From the NCBI GenBank assembly GCA_014904845.1, contig MU119334.1, forward strand, positions 84,599-148,598: a stretch of DNA of 64,000 nucleotides. Reading direction: 5' to 3'. The DNA is from Acephala macrosclerotiorum. Its lineage: Eukaryota > Ascomycota > Leotiomycetes > Helotiales > Mollisiaceae. Each line of letters starts with the position of its first letter. Position 1 is the stretch's first letter. This document shows, piece by piece, positions 35,390 through 48,170 of this stretch. The position numbers and the translations under genes are program-made. Below the pieces are notes generated by a model. That model was not told where the DNA came from. It worked only from the letters and a program-made list of their open reading frames with translations, and ran no database searches.

Positions 35390-37384
35390 ATGTCGTCTGT
35401 GCCAAGTGCTTGGAGGCGTCTCCGGCGAACCCGCTTTCAAGTGGGGAAGACCACAACCACAACTCTACCGTCGCTCAATAAATCCATCGAGGTTGCGACA
35501 AGATCAGACTTACATTATGAACCACTGGATGAACAAGCGCAAGAGATACGATTACTCGGCATCAGGCCCGAAGATGAGTCGAGTGTGATTCATTGCAACC
35601 TCAGCCACTTCTCGTGCATCCAAAGCTTGTACCCGCCTTATACTGCACTCTCTTACTGTTGGGGAAACACGGAAGATCAAGCTACAATAGTTGTCAATGG
35701 ATTCGATGTCTCGGTCACCAAAAACTTGGAGTCGGCGCTCAGAGAGCTCCAGCGGCGAGGAAAAGACTGGGTTTGGGTCGACGCCTTGTGCATTAATCAG
35801 AAGGATCAGGATGAGATGGGACATCAGATCCTACGCATGAGAGGCATCTATCGGAATGCCATCGAAACCATATCCTGGCTTGGACCAGACGGAAATGGGT
35901 CTGCTCAACATGCATTTGAGCTTCTTGTGCTATTAGCTATTCAGAAGCCGGAAGAAATATTCGAGGAAGCAATCGATGCATTGTTTGATGCATCAAATGC
36001 GTTCACTCCCAAGTGGAAAGCGCTCCAAGAAATGATGGGCTTGCCATACTGGCAAAGGACATGGATTATACAGGAAGTTGTGCTATCTCGCTCTGTCAAG
36101 ATTTGGTGGGGAAGAGACTCTGTTGACCTCAAGACACTGCGAGAGAGTATGTACGAGTTGCGAGCTTGCAAGATCAAATCAGGCTTTGCGAAGGGATACC
36201 AGAACATCATGAATATTCTCCGAATCATGAACATGCTCGAAGGCAACGTCAAGACCAGTCAGATGGATCTTCAGACTGCACTTCGCTACTCTTGCTCATC
36301 TCAAGCAACGGAACCAAGAGACAAGATTTTCGGAATCCTCGGCCTGTCTAACGATGGCTCAGACTTGATACCGTCCCCAGATTATCGTCAACCACTTGAA
36401 GAAATTCTTCGAGACCTCACAATCACGCGGCTGAAGCAAGGCAATGGTAGTCCGGCACCTGGCCCGATGGACTTAATTTGTATCGACAACCCAAAAGTTC
36501 CGAGGAGAGATGATCTGCCAAGTTGGGTAATTGACTGGCGCAATCTTTGGCAATCTCAGGAAGGGTCATTGAGATCTTCACGCACAATCAGAGGTCTGAA
36601 ATCTGAATATAGAGCTTGTGGCGACTCCAGGGCTGCCGCTACCTTTCCAAACGACAGGTCAATCCTGATCGTGTCTGGATTCATCTTTGACACGATTCAC
36701 GGACTGAGCGATCGAGCCATGGAGAAAAGAGACGAGGTGGTTTCGGTTTTCGAACCCTCTTCATCAGAAATTACCACTGCAGCGGAGCAGTCTATTGCGA
36801 AGAATGTCTATGGAAGCGAGGCCGAGCTCTACGAAGCAATATGGCGAAGTCTCGTTCAAGATCGCACAGCAGAGCACACTGTCAAAGCACCAGCGATATT
36901 CGGCGCTCACTTCCGACACTTGTGGTCAAATGAGGGACAGGAAGTGACTGCCAAACGAGCGAAGTTCATCAGAGCTAATATTTCCGTAGCAGGAAACTTC
37001 AGCATCTGTGGCCGAGCGCTGCGAGAGTGGTCATTTCCAACTTCCGTTTCAGCGATCACGGATGCTTTTGCAAGAGACGTCCAAATGTCCTCGCCCGGTG
37101 ATGCTGATCTGGAAGATTTTGAGGATTTTATTCGTGCTCTGAAGTTTCCGTTGATGCGCAGAAGAGTGATGACTACCAGGAAAGGATATGTTGGGCTTAC
37201 GCATTGCCAGGCAGCCGTTGGCGATACGATCTGCTTGCTTAGGGGCTGTTCTATGCCAATGATTGTCCGGAAACATGATGATCACTGGAAAGTTGTAGGC
37301 GAGGTGTATGTTCATGGGATCATGAACGGCGAGTTTTGGGAGAGTAATGATGAGAACGAAATGCAGAACCTCCATCTCAGATAA
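35390..37384 (+). CDS. HET-domain (heterokaryon incompatibility-type) protein
   Basis: Single exon, 664 aa from the ATG at 35390 (the codon just before is GTG and is not taken as start). The HET domain spans about residues 80-235, with signatures YTALSYCWG (84-92), VTKNLESALREL, DWVWVDALCINQKDQDE (127-143), MRGIYRNAIETISWLG and LPYWQRTWIIQEV. The long C-terminal part has the usual family motifs SSQATEPRDKIFGILGL, GYVGLTHCQAAVGDTICLL and VVGEVYVHGIMNGE. HET proteins trigger cell death when unlike individuals fuse, or act in related allorecognition; most are uncharacterised. It is intact and lies directly beside the third DUF6590/X module. Confidence 0.93.
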   Translation: MSSVPSAWRRLRRTRFQVGKTTTTTLPSLNKSIEVATRSDLHYEPLDEQAQEIRLLGIRPEDESSVIHCNLSHFSCIQSLYPPYTALSYCWGNTEDQATIVVNGFDVSVTKNLESALRELQRRGKDWVWVDALCINQKDQDEMGHQILRMRGIYRNAIETISWLGPDGNGSAQHAFELLVLLAIQKPEEIFEEAIDALFDASNAFTPKWKALQEMMGLPYWQRTWIIQEVVLSRSVKIWWGRDSVDLKTLRESMYELRACKIKSGFAKGYQNIMNILRIMNMLEGNVKTSQMDLQTALRYSCSSQATEPRDKIFGILGLSNDGSDLIPSPDYRQPLEEILRDLTITRLKQGNGSPAPGPMDLICIDNPKVPRRDDLPSWVIDWRNLWQSQEGSLRSSRTIRGLKSEYRACGDSRAAATFPNDRSILIVSGFIFDTIHGLSDRAMEKRDEVVSVFEPSSSEITTAAEQSIAKNVYGSEAELYEAIWRSLVQDRTAEHTVKAPAIFGAHFRHLWSNEGQEVTAKRAKFIRANISVAGNFSICGRALREWSFPTSVSAITDAFARDVQMSSPGDADLEDFEDFIRALKFPLMRRRVMTTRKGYVGLTHCQAAVGDTICLLRGCSMPMIVRKHDDHWKVVGEVYVHGIMNGEFWESNDENEMQNLHLR

Positions 37385-37908
37385 ATCTCAGCCGACTGGC
37401 ACTGACGGCCTTGGAAGCACCGGCCTCCACATTCAGCACGCTTGGAACCCCGCGGATAATTCGCGCTAGATCTGGAGGGTCGTCCCGAGGTTTGCATGGG
37501 CCATCGCGCTAGGCTTCGAACCCCGGCAAACCGGCTGCATGCTGGCTCATGCATTGGTCCCAGTCACCGATTGGCCTCTCGACCAACGTTGACACGGAGC
37601 ATCTCCTGGTTTGCATGACAATTTAAGCTCATCTCCGAAAGCCTGGTTGACAGCAGTCTATCCATCTCTCTCTTGTCGTTTCATCCAAACATTTCAGCCA
37701 CTAGGGCTGTCAGTTGAGATCCCGTAATTAGGTGGTATTGGAGGAGAGTGCACTGAGACATCGAGCATCGGCTCATATGGGCAGTCTAGGCTGGTCTAGA
37801 TGCACCAGTGAATTTACTTTATTAAGGGAACATTCCCACTCAGTTAGACGGGCAGATTAGACATCACAATACCACTCCTTCTGCCCTCTCAACTGATAAG
37901 GGTTTACG
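37385..37908. other. Intergenic region
   Basis: Promoter region of the following secreted protein gene. Nothing else recognised. Confidence 0.4.
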
Positions 37909-39019
37909 ATGCCTTCCTCCTCCGTCTTTTGGGGCACCCTGGCCTTTCTGATACTTAACTCTGTTCACCTGGTTGCCTCGACACAGCTCACGAAACAGAC
38001 CACGAACCTAGATTCAAGGTCAACCCTACCATTGACAGTCCACACGATTTACGAAGGTGAAGTGCCAACATGGTACGAGAATTTGGCAGTCAGATCAAAT
38101 GGCCAGCTTCTCGTCACTCGTCTCGACACGCCTCTCTTGGAGCTTGTTGACCCTACCAGCACGTTGCCACCTGTACTACTTCACAGCTTTACCAGCATCT
38201 ACGCCGGATGTCTAGGCATCACCGAGACGAGCACAGATATCTTTTACATGGTCGCGCAAGCACCTTTCGACAGCAATTTCGTCAAAAGCAGTGGTAGCAG
38301 CTCTGTCTTCAAGGTCGACTTGACTTCTTACAGCGAGGATGGCGTGACGGCAAATGCAATCGTTACGAAAGTCACAGACATTCCAGAAGCTGATTTCTTG
38401 AACGGAATGACTACCCTTGATGCGCATGCAGGTTTAGTGCTGATTGCGGACTCTTACAATGGATGGGTGTATCGCCTGGATGTCAACACCGGGAACTATT
38501 CCGTCGTGATCGATGACCCGAAGATGAAGTATCTCCCAGGCAGCATTACAAATCTCGGCATCAATGGCATTAAGATCCGAGACGGGTATCTGTATTGGAC
38601 GAATACAGGAAGCCCAAACTTTAGCAGGATACAGATCAACTCCCTAGGAGAGCCGATTGGGAACTCGACAGTAGTGGCTACCGTGCACAATGCCGATGAT
38701 TTTGTGTTTGCCAAAGATGGAATTGCTTGGATCGCTCAGAATCAGATTGAAAGTTTGAGTGTTGTTGAGAATGGGATGACAACTTTGGTCGCTGGGAATC
38801 CGAATTCGACGGTACTAGCAGGAGTGACGGCGGGAGAGTTCGGAAGAGTGAAGGGGACAGAGGAAATCTTGTATCTTACAACGAATGGAGGTATGTATCA
38901 AAAGTCTGTGGCGAGTTTAGGTTTGCTGATGGTGCTCAGGTCTAGCCGTTCCAGTTAACGGCTCGGTGGTCGTGGGCGGGAAGATTGCTTATGTAGATAC
39001 AAGCATGTTCGAAGGTTAA
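37909..39019 (+). CDS. Secreted six-bladed beta-propeller (SMP-30-like) protein
   Basis: Two exons, 37909-38890 and 38940-39019 (49-nt intron GTATGT..CTCAG), giving 353 aa. A signal peptide is evident (TLAFLILNSVHLVAST). The body has propeller strand repeats such as LAVRSNGQLLVTRLDTPLLE, GLVLIADSYNGWVYRLDVNT, YLYWTNTGSP and DDFVFAKDGIAWIAQNQ, typical of fungal SMP-30/gluconolactonase-like propellers. Several N-x-S/T sequons fit secretion. Without the second exon the protein would lose its last strand (GSVVVGGKIAYVDTSMFEG). The substrate is unknown; many relatives sit in secondary-metabolism or effector loci. Confidence 0.82.
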
Positions 39020-40162
39020 GGCGGATGATTTGAGGTCATGCTTCGACGATTCTGACAAGGGTTGTGCTGCCGAGAAGTTGAGCATTTATCGCCATCAACC
39101 AGCCTTACAGAAATTACCTCATGATAGCTTCGCTTTTCAGAGGTACCTGCTGAAGAGACGATGCCCACGAGTCCGTGCAATGCCCTTCTCCATAAAATCG
39201 TGCCCAGTCGTCTCCAAGCTTTCTCCTCAAGCTAAATTATAATTTTTAAAGCCCCTGTTTCGACCCATGTTAGGACAAACTCTACTCAAGTGTCGGAGAC
39301 TTTTGAAGCGATCTTAGGGAGTTCTAGCTTAGGTGCTCGAACTTTAACACAATATTACAATCGCATCTGACAAAGTTCCCAGTTGTGATGGATTATTGTG
39401 TCAACATCTGGTCTCTGTCAAGGGACGCAGCCCTAACTCGAGATTTCATTCGATTCTTTATCCGGTCTTCGTCTCATCTGGGTGTTCCACAACGAGTGAA
39501 AGTTCACAAGGAACATTTGGGGTTTCAGTAGCCTCTGAATCTCGGGTATTAGGGCAATCGTTCGCGGGGTGCAAGAACGCGACAGGAACATCATTCTTAG
39601 CGGACTGCATGTCGTGGATCCGAGCAACGATCATCCCAAAGCACTTTTACCCTTATGTTGTGTTGATTATTTCTGCATGGATCTCTTCATCCAAAGCTCG
39701 AAACTCCGGACTGAAGCTTGGTCCATATTCGGCCACTCCCGAACGAATCTGACAACTTCAAACACTAACAATAACCTTTCCCTCATAGTCTGCGCCACAG
39801 AACCTTAATAGTCACTTCGACTTCTAGCAAGCTTGAACAGACGCAGAAAAGAGTTCTCCTTGTGCCTGATTCACGCCTCACGGGCTTCATGTCCAACTTT
39901 ATTTCAACTATCCCTGCTCGACTGAAGTCTTGCGCAATATTCATTCTTTGATCTTTGCCACCTCTGCCGCGTTTTCTTCGAGATTCAGTGCTCTTGTTTG
40001 CTGGACCCCGATTCACATTATGTACCCACTCGTCCCTTCTCCATCTTTATGCACTTGATTTCCTCTTCTACCCTCATCTAGGTTGTTTCTCGTGTGGATA
40101 GATGCAGGCGGGGTACTTGCAGATTGAACCAGGCAATCTAACATACTCCTCTCCACAATATC
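39020..40162. other. Intergenic region
   Basis: About 1.1 kb with only short ORFs (largest 118 codons, 39396-39752, no domain). Probable 3' flank and promoter. Confidence 0.4.
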
Positions 40163-41899
40163 ATGGATATGAACGCAACTGTACCGAACCCGGATGGCCC
40201 TGACATTAGCATAGGTAGGCACTCCTCGTGTTCCATTCGTTACTCACATGAACTGACACCCAGCAGCGGGTCCGATGATGAGAACAATATGGACACTATA
40301 CGGCATCACGCTCGTCGTCGTAGTCCTTAGATTGTACACACAATGGAGAATAACATGTTCCCTGGGACTGGGAGATGTCATGATGTTCCTCTCCGTGGTT
40401 AGAGCTCCCTACATTCAAAAAAGTGGACACGTTTAACTGAATACAATAGCTTTCCGCCACGGGTATCTTAACAACCCTCACCATACAAAAACACTACGGT
40501 CTCGGCCGACACTTCTCATACCTCTCCCCCCACCAGAAAATCGAAGCGCTCAAATACAATTTCATTGGCCAACCACTTGGTATCGTCTCCTCAAGTACGT
40601 TCCCATCTTTCAAACTTTACTACTGACAGACTTGCTTGCAGGAATCCTCGCACCAGCGTTCGGACGGAATGCATCTTGTATATTGATGCTGCAGCTTTTC
40701 GGGACGACGAGTAAGAGGAGATGGGTTCTTTGGGCGACATTCTGGCAATCTTTGTTTGTCAACAGCCTGACGATTATTTTGATCTTTGTGCAGTGCAAGG
40801 ATGCGAGGTCACTTTGGGATCCGATTGGGCATCCGAGTTTTTGTTGGTCGCCTACTGTTCAGGAGGTGAGTCTCGGCAGCGCTTGATAGATTAAAGTGAA
40901 ATGGGATTGACATACTTGTAGTATACTGGATTTGTACAAGGAGGTATGAGTGTTCGAATTGTGATGGATTCATAGAGCTGATTGTGGGGCAGCTATCAAC
41001 TCAGCGACCGACCTGTTCCTGACGCTTCTTCCTATCCGAATCTTCTATACCCTGAAGATGAGCTTGCATCTAAAACTTGGCTTGGGGTTTCTGCTTGGGC
41101 TCAGCTTTTTGTAAGACTTATTATGCTGGACCTCAAATGTTGAGGGTTGTTGCTAACATGCTAGGTAGCGCATTCGTTGCTTCGATCATCAAGACAGTCG
41201 AGCTGAAATCTATTGGGAACAGGGGTGACTTCACCTGTGAGACATGCCTTCTCCCATTCATCAACGCCACTAACAGAATTCGCAGTTGGCACTGTCAACT
41301 TTTTCACCTGGGTCGTGTATGTCTTCTAAATCCCCAGCCTATGAATCTCACCCTAACAGATGAACAGCGTCGAAACAACACTCGTCGACATCGCCGCCTC
41401 AGCCCCACTAATCCTTCCCCTCTTCCGGAGATGGCGCAAGGTCCCCCCAAAAACTTCATACGAACTCCAACAAAAACCATACGGTGGACATTCCATCGTC
41501 ATTCGAGGAGGACGATCTAATCCGAGTAAAAACAAGAGTAAATCCAATATCGATGATCTCGAAACCACGGTCTATAATTCTAGCGAGGAGAATATCTTAA
41601 CGGTGCTAGATAGTGAAGACACGAGGATTGATGAACGACAGGGTAGTGCTAGGGAGGGAGATTTAGAAAGTGGTGGCGGAGGAACAAAGGATAGGACGGG
41701 ATCGAGTCCAATATGTGACAGAAAGAAGACGATTGTCAAGCAGACAAGTTTTGATGTTAGTTTTAAGGTTACTGTTGTGGTGGGAGCTAATCCGGATGGT
41801 GGGACGAGGAAGCGGGATGATATGTGGATGATGAAAGAGTTGCCGAAGATACCGTGGGAAGCGCATGCGTTGGAACATAAACAAAGGAATTCGAAATAG
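40163..41899 (+). CDS. Fungal rhodopsin-like (SAT4-type) seven-TM membrane protein
   Basis: Nine exons: 40163-40214, 40264-40397, 40450-40594, 40642-40865, 40922-40943, 40993-41110, 41169-41236, 41286-41314 and 41360-41899, all phase-consistent, giving 443 aa. Membrane segments include WTLYGITLVVVVLRLYTQW, LFVNSLTIILIFVQCKDA, ATDLFLTLLPIRIFYTLK and LGLGFLLGLSFLFAFVASII. The loop motifs HYGLGRH and WDP..C and the VETTLVDIAASAPLILPLF segment are family hallmarks. The C-terminal ~150 residues are hydrophilic and probably cytoplasmic. This large Pezizomycotina family includes PTH11-like and SAT4-like members; no function can be assigned to this one. The 22-nt and 29-nt exons are notable. Confidence 0.85.
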
Positions 41900-43884
41900 G
41901 AGTTTTCAGGCGTTGGGATAATGAATTCCACTCTCGAAAGGTTGTCCATTGACACGAACCTGGGCTTGGAAGGCGTGTTCGGTGACAAATTCGATTCGCG
42001 CCAGTTTGAGGCGAAAGGCAAGCCACGGGGGTGTAGTAGCAGCGCTTCTCGAGGATGAAAAGAAAGGTCCCCGATTGTTCTTTGCTGCTAAGTGGAGTTC
42101 CCTCTCCTAAACTTTCCAAACCTTTCCCTGCACTTGGCTTTTTCTTGATGGCTGGGAAATATTGAGGCTAGGTTGTACGCAATGAGATATTAAATACCTC
42201 AGATCTACGAAAGCAAGATTTTAAGCCATGCATGGTCCGAGCTTGCCTCACCCAAAATCAATCGCAGCGAAAATGCTTGGACAAGGCTCATCACTTTAAA
42301 ACCACACCTTCGTGGAGAATGTATGCAGACGTGTTCATGTTTGCTCTTTCAAGTACTTAGTCTCGATCTAAGTACGCAGACAGGTGCATTGCGAAACACG
42401 AAGTCTTTCTGCTGGCTTGATAAAGAAGCATTGCACGATCTACCTGGAGTTCATCATAAGGTGAGGTAGATATTCCCGTGTATTGGATCTCATAGCGATG
42501 CCCGTAACTCCTGTCCATCATCTATGACTGGAGGAGGAACTGAGAGAGCAGATGTCAGGGTCACGTGGTTGCCTTGTGTGCCTATTCCCTGTAATCTTGT
42601 TAGCTGGATGCGCTTGGAGGAGGGTTGGGAGGAGGTAAGATTACCTGGGGCTTGAATAGCTCAAAAGAGGAATTCGAGGAATTCAGGGATCTTGTCGTGC
42701 GAAGAGCCAAAATAGTCTCCTGATTCTATCTTTGGTGGCGAGTTTTCATCCTACAAATTAATAAATCTGGAGAAGGAGGAAAGATCCTACAAGGACCAGC
42801 CATTATGCAGATGTCGACGCGTTTAATACCGAACTTGAAATATATTTAGAGGTGTTAAGTTTTCAGAAAGGAAGAGGAGGACGAAGGAGCGCTCAAAGCG
42901 AAATCCTCGGACAGCAGGACTGTAGGATTCCCAGGAGTACGCATACAAGGGTTAGAACGTAGTACATGTGATCACGCTCCGCAAAATCGCCTGCGCAGAA
43001 AGATCGACCTCGTGCCTCAGCCACTTCCATCTTCAACACAAACAACACCTGGACGCGATACCCCCAAAATACTCGACTGCGAGTCAAGCTTGCGTCAAAT
43101 GCGCGATCCCAACAGCCGATCATTGGAATAGCTTCAATGAGCTCGCTCGAGCGAGAAACAATCGGGATGTGAAGCAATTCCGAATTGTTGCAAGTGTATC
43201 GATCGTGATCACGCTGAGCCTTCGGCATTGTTTCATTCCAGAGTCTGTTCTTGAATTTGTCCATTGACACCAGATCTTCAGATGAAGTTATCCCAAGATT
43301 CGTGTTTCTGTCGAGTTTGAAGATTTGCAATGGCCTCAAAACATTGCAGTGGCTATCTTAGCTGTGCATTTTCTGCTGCTCCTCACTGGTCGCAGTGCGC
43401 GTTTGCATATTTCAACTTTCCCGAATCCGAGCCCGACCTCGCGTTATTGGGCCACATATCAGTATCAAACCTGGGAGATCTCCAATAAACTTGTTTCTCT
43501 GTTTCACATACCCTTCAATGAGGCCTCTTATGGCGAGTCCGAGGATCTCTTGTGGCTGAAGAAAGGCAGGGTGAGGAGATCTTAGAGCCTTTTTCAAGCT
43601 CCGAAAAATACGATTTTCAAGGTTGTAATATGGGGCTTGAAGGAAGTTGCCGTGAAACTTAATGTGACTCGTGGCTGGGCCATCTTTCTCTGCTCTTGTT
43701 GTCTTCATCATCGGATGTATTTCGAGAATACCACCGAGACTGATTGTATATGTATTCGCGCTGAACCGGCTCCATTGGCGTGCAGGCAACCATCATCTTC
43801 ACTTCACCACCTTGTCACGGCCATTCCCTCGTTACTGCATGTTGAACCTGTTCATTACTAGGGGCAATCCCCTCCGACTTCAAG
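41900..43884. other. Intergenic region, one weak minus-strand ORF
   Basis: About 2 kb. A minus-strand ORF from ATG 43264 to 42893 encodes 123 aa ending in a hydrophobic segment (MYYVLTLVCVLLGILQSCC); it could be a tail-anchored small protein or chance. CACGTG occurs near 42563. Nothing else supported; the right part should be the SulP promoter. Confidence 0.3.
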
Positions 43885-46000
43885 ATGGGTCTCGGCACCA
43901 AGATTGCAGATAAATTTCGAAAGGATGCGAACTTCACTCGACTTGGAAGGGGTACGGTCTTGGGGGCAAGAGGAATCCGTGCAGGCACGGGCAGATATCT
44001 CAGCAACAGAGTTCCAATCATCCAATGGATACCAGCATACGTGCCGAAATGGCTCATGTTTGACCTGATCGCGGGCCGGTCAGTTGGTTTACTGCTTATA
44101 CCGCAGGCCATGATGTATTCAATGTTGGCGGGAGTTTCGATACAGCAGGCGCTGCTCGCGAGTTGGCTGCCAGGAGTCATATATACGATTATGGGAACAT
44201 CAAGAGGTATGCTATTCAATTGGTACCAAACCTGGTCTAACCACGACTCTAGATATTAGCACCGGGCCGACATCGACGACAGCAGCATTGACCGGCCAAC
44301 TCGCCCTCGGAATTAGCAAGGCGAACGGTGTCAACATCCCGCCAGCAATCGTGTCTGGAGCTTTGTCCTTCTGCGTCGGTATCTGGTCGTTGATATTTGG
44401 AATATTCAATCTGGGGTTCATTTTCGACTTCGTATCAATACCAATGGCACTGGGGTTTGTCATGGGAATATCATTTCTCGTCATCACGCTGCAGCTCCCC
44501 ATCATTCTAGGTCTTGTTGGGATTCCACAAGAATTCATGGCAGTAATGCCTGTGATTCTCAAGTCGTTGAGTAACATCAAACCCATAACAGTTGGAATTG
44601 GCGCAAGCTCGATCCTCATTCTAGCTTTGCTCCAATTTATTGGTGGAAAGTGGGGTCACAAGAGCGCCGCTCTCCAGATCATTTGCAACAGCCGCAACAT
44701 CTTCGTCATCAGCACTTATACAATGATCAGCTACATCCTCAACAAGAACCTCCAAACGCCTCTCTGGGTCGTCTTGGGGCCAATCAAGACTACTATCCCG
44801 ACGCCCACAGTCCCCATCCTCCAACTAGTTTCTGGTATTTTCCTCTCCAGCGTTATCTCCTTCCTCACCATAGCGCTCGAGCATGTATCACTCGCCAAAG
44901 CCTTTGGCCATGAACACCAATACTCCATCAACCAATCCCAAGAACTCTTCTCTCTTGGCGTGACCAACCTGATCAATTCTTTTATTGGTGGCATCCCAGT
45001 TGGCGGCGGTGATATGGCGCGATCCTCAGTCCTGTCCGTGTCCGGTGTCCGCTCCCCCCTCGCTGGACTCTTCACTTCGGTCACTGTCCTAGGCAGCATG
45101 TACGCCCTCTCCGACTTCCTCAATTTTTTACCCCAAGCTACTGTCGCAGCCGTCATCATCGTCGCAATTGTCGCCAAGATGCCACCTCAAGCCATTATCG
45201 GGAAATTCTGGGCTCTGTCATTTGTGGACTTCGTACACTTTATCATAGCATTTAACATCACCATGCTTCAATCTCCAGAAATCGGCATCGGACTTTCACT
45301 TGTTTTCATGATCTTCTACACCTTGCTACGAACAATGTTCTCCCGCCCCTCCGAAGTCCGATCCTGCGATCTCGAGAACTCGTACTCATCCGTCACACCA
45401 CCATGGTGGGCAAAAGATGAGCGCATCCCAGCAGGAACCCAAATCGTCAAACTAGAGACAGACTGCATGTTCCTCAACGCAGACCGAATCAAGCGCCACG
45501 TAATCGATACCGTTCTTACCTACCAAGCCGGCATTCCTTCGACTAGGAGTAAGGACGAAAGACCCTGGAACAAGAGAACGGACAAACACATCGCCTCCCT
45601 CCGGAAACGCGCTGGCGTCAGCCAAACCGACACATTCATCCCTCGCCTCCGCGTCGTGATCCTCGACCTCAGCTCAACATCCTTCATCGACTCCTCTGGC
45701 ATCTTCGCCTTCCAAACCATCAAGAAAGAGCTCCTCGCCTATGGAGGCGAAAACGTCGAGTTCCGCTTCGTAGGTCTATGTCCTGGTGTCAAGAGAAGAT
45801 TCGAGAGAGCACAATGGCCGTTGTTGAATCCGTATGAGGAAGTGGCGAGGATTGAAGTTGATGGTGAACCGTTGATTGAGGAGAAGAAGGATCTGCTGTT
45901 TGAGCATTTGCCGCATGCGGTTGGGTACCAGGGTGCTGCTGGTAGGGGACCAGCGAGCTTTGAGTTTGAGGAGGTGGATTTGGATATGCAGAAGATTTGA
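43885..46000 (+). CDS. SulP-family sulfate/anion transporter with STAS domain
   Basis: Two exons, 43885-44206 and 44253-46000 (46-nt intron), giving 689 aa. The first helices carry the SulP signature DLIAGRSVGLLLIPQAMMYS, followed by GTSRDISTGPTSTTAALTGQ and the usual 10-14 helices, including GGIPVGGGDMARSSVLSVSG. A cytoplasmic STAS domain occupies about residues 570-650 (RLRVVILDLSSTSFIDSSG). This family moves sulfate and related anions across the plasma or vacuolar membrane. The protein is shorter than the classic fungal high-affinity sulfate permeases and may belong to the uncharacterised YPR003C-like branch. It looks intact. Confidence 0.9.
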
Positions 46001-47150
46001 TGATTGATGAAAGTGCAGGCTCTCGCGGGAAGGGAGTTGTGCTTGACTACGACAGACTACAGACATCAGATATACCTGCTGGATGGATGATTGTTGTTTC
46101 TGCATTTGTTTAGATTTGATTTCCAGCGAGCGACATAAGAGCGAGGCAAGGTACCGATGGCATGCCGAGGTTCATCCCGGGGAGGAGGAAGTCACGCGAG
46201 CAATGCTACGAAGATACGTCTAATGCCCTTTTCATCTGTTATTTCAAGAGAGTTCCGCGAGTTGTTTAGCATTAATACCACTTTGTTTTTGTTTGCTTTT
46301 ACCCCTCTCGTCCTCCTTTTCTACTATTTTCTAGAATCTTGATCTTTTCTTCATCTCATATCGAGAATCAAGACTAGTGGTCATCCCGTGACCCCTTTCC
46401 TCAGCCACAACCATTCAAGAAGTTTCTCAAAATCCTCGGCATCCAATCCTGGACCGGAACATTCCTGAAACTCCCACCAAGACTAAACCCCACCTCGGTA
46501 ATGAAAGCGAGATCTAAGACAAGTGTCAGGCGAGAACTACAGGAGCACGGATGTTCTGTTTAACCCACGTTTGAGCGTTGAAATAGTCTATATGCGGGAT
46601 AGAGTGCGAAGGAGGCTCTGCGTTGCTTTTGATATCGGGGAATTCGGATATTTGAGATACCCGTGTTGATCAACTTGACCTGATTAGGATGCGGCTGCGA
46701 ATGGTGGCTCAAGTCGTCTGTGTTCATGCTTTTGAGGCTGTGTACATCTGTTACTGAGTGACCTTTAGGTATTGGTGTTTGAGAAAGGGAAAGGAGACGC
46801 ACGTGACGAGATTCTGGTCGAGGCCAGCTCGACTTTGCTTCCGGAGGGTAGTGCCTGCGAACAATGGAAAGAGACAAATGGCTCTTGGGAGAATCATTGT
46901 GCATTGTACTGTTTCTTTGTCCCTCTAACACAAGACAATGAAATGGACCGGGAACCATAGTGCCTCTGCCTAGGAAATATCTCAAATAAAGGAGTGGGAA
47001 AGTTTCCATAAAGAGCAGCGCAGAATCTTGAAGAACAACAATTTCTTGTCTGTTATAATTAGCTTTGCACAGACTCAAGTTCTATCTCGTTCATACTCAT
47101 TTCACCCATCGACCTTCATCGACCCTAACAGACAAACTTCGACATCAACC
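46001..47150. other. Intergenic region
   Basis: No supported gene; short ORFs on both strands only. A CACGTG occurs near 46801. Confidence 0.4.
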
Positions 47151-48170
47151 ATGGATCAGAACTATTGCAAACACGCTAGATCGCAAATTCCATCAGAGAT
47201 CGGAATGATCGGATTGGCGATTCCAATGACGGCTCCTGCCCCATGGGAAATTGTCCATGAATCCTCTGTTTCTTCGTTGCCTTGCTACTCAAGTGAGTCT
47301 ACTTCTGAGCGGGGATTCCTTAACCAATTGCACTCGACTTTCCTATACGACGACTCCAGCGAGTCTGAGAGCGAGTCGGAAAATGAAGATACTCCCACCA
47401 CTAGTCACAAGCTCTCAAGCGAGTGCGCTGCCAGTGATGCTCAGCCTTCTTCTCCACTACGATCAAGACCCCACACGCTCGGATCCCGCGGCGTCCACCC
47501 CAGGGCTTCTATTTTGAACCGCCAAGGCCAGCAAATGCGAGCATTTGCTCAGTTTCAAGAGAGTTACGATGGGCGCAAAAACACGATGGAGGACCGCCAC
47601 ATTCAAGTGGCAGCTCAAGTCGCTATGCTTCCAGTCGAAATCTTACCTACCGATACGGGAACGGCTACTGCCGTCGGCATGGTCGGAGTCAAATCACGCC
47701 GCCGAGGTGAGTATTTCCACGATGTCCAGCCATTAGCTAACGGAGCTTTTGCTCGTTCTGCTGCCCCGATTACTGCTACTGTTAGGCAAGTTAACATTAA
47801 GAAGCGCCGTCGTCCTGTTCCTCAACAGACAAGCTCGATGGAATGTAGACTATGCAAGCCGCTTCCTGCGCTGCCTGCTCTTCCACAAGATGAAGCTATG
47901 AGCTCGCGACACGAGATCGCTTACGAGAGAGTCGCTAGCTCAGACCCAGAGAGATGTTCTCACTTTGAGGAAGGGAAGCCGTGGCCTATGTGGCCTCGGG
48001 TGGAGGAGAGTGATGAGGTAAGTCTTCCTGTTCAATGCCCTGATATCAACGCCTATCCATGAGATGAGGTCATTGAATTGAGCAAGATCGTCCATGAACT
48101 CCTGCTGGTCAGGTAAGCTTCTCACAATACTAATTAGCATCCAATAAATCCACCTCCTCCAAAATTTTGA
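47151..48170 (+). CDS. Unrecognised disordered protein
   Basis: From ATG 47151 an open frame of 289 codons runs to a consensus donor GTAAGT at 48018. An acceptor (ACTAATTAG, ending 48137) would add HPINPPPPKF and a stop at 48170; without splicing the frame ends at 48062. Sequence is rich in Ser, Glu and Pro, with an SESESESENED acidic-Ser run and MECRLCKPLPALPALPQ near the end. KPLPALPP also occurs in the next gene downstream, a short motif common in fungal SH3-ligand-like tails. No domain recognised. Confidence 0.55.

Noticed and set aside
37500..37535. GGGGTTCGAAGCC on the minus strand, tRNA-like B-box
   Set aside because: No matching stems or A-box at the required distance.
44731..45177. 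Antisense ORF across the SulP gene
   Set aside because: Shadow of conserved transporter helices on the other strand.
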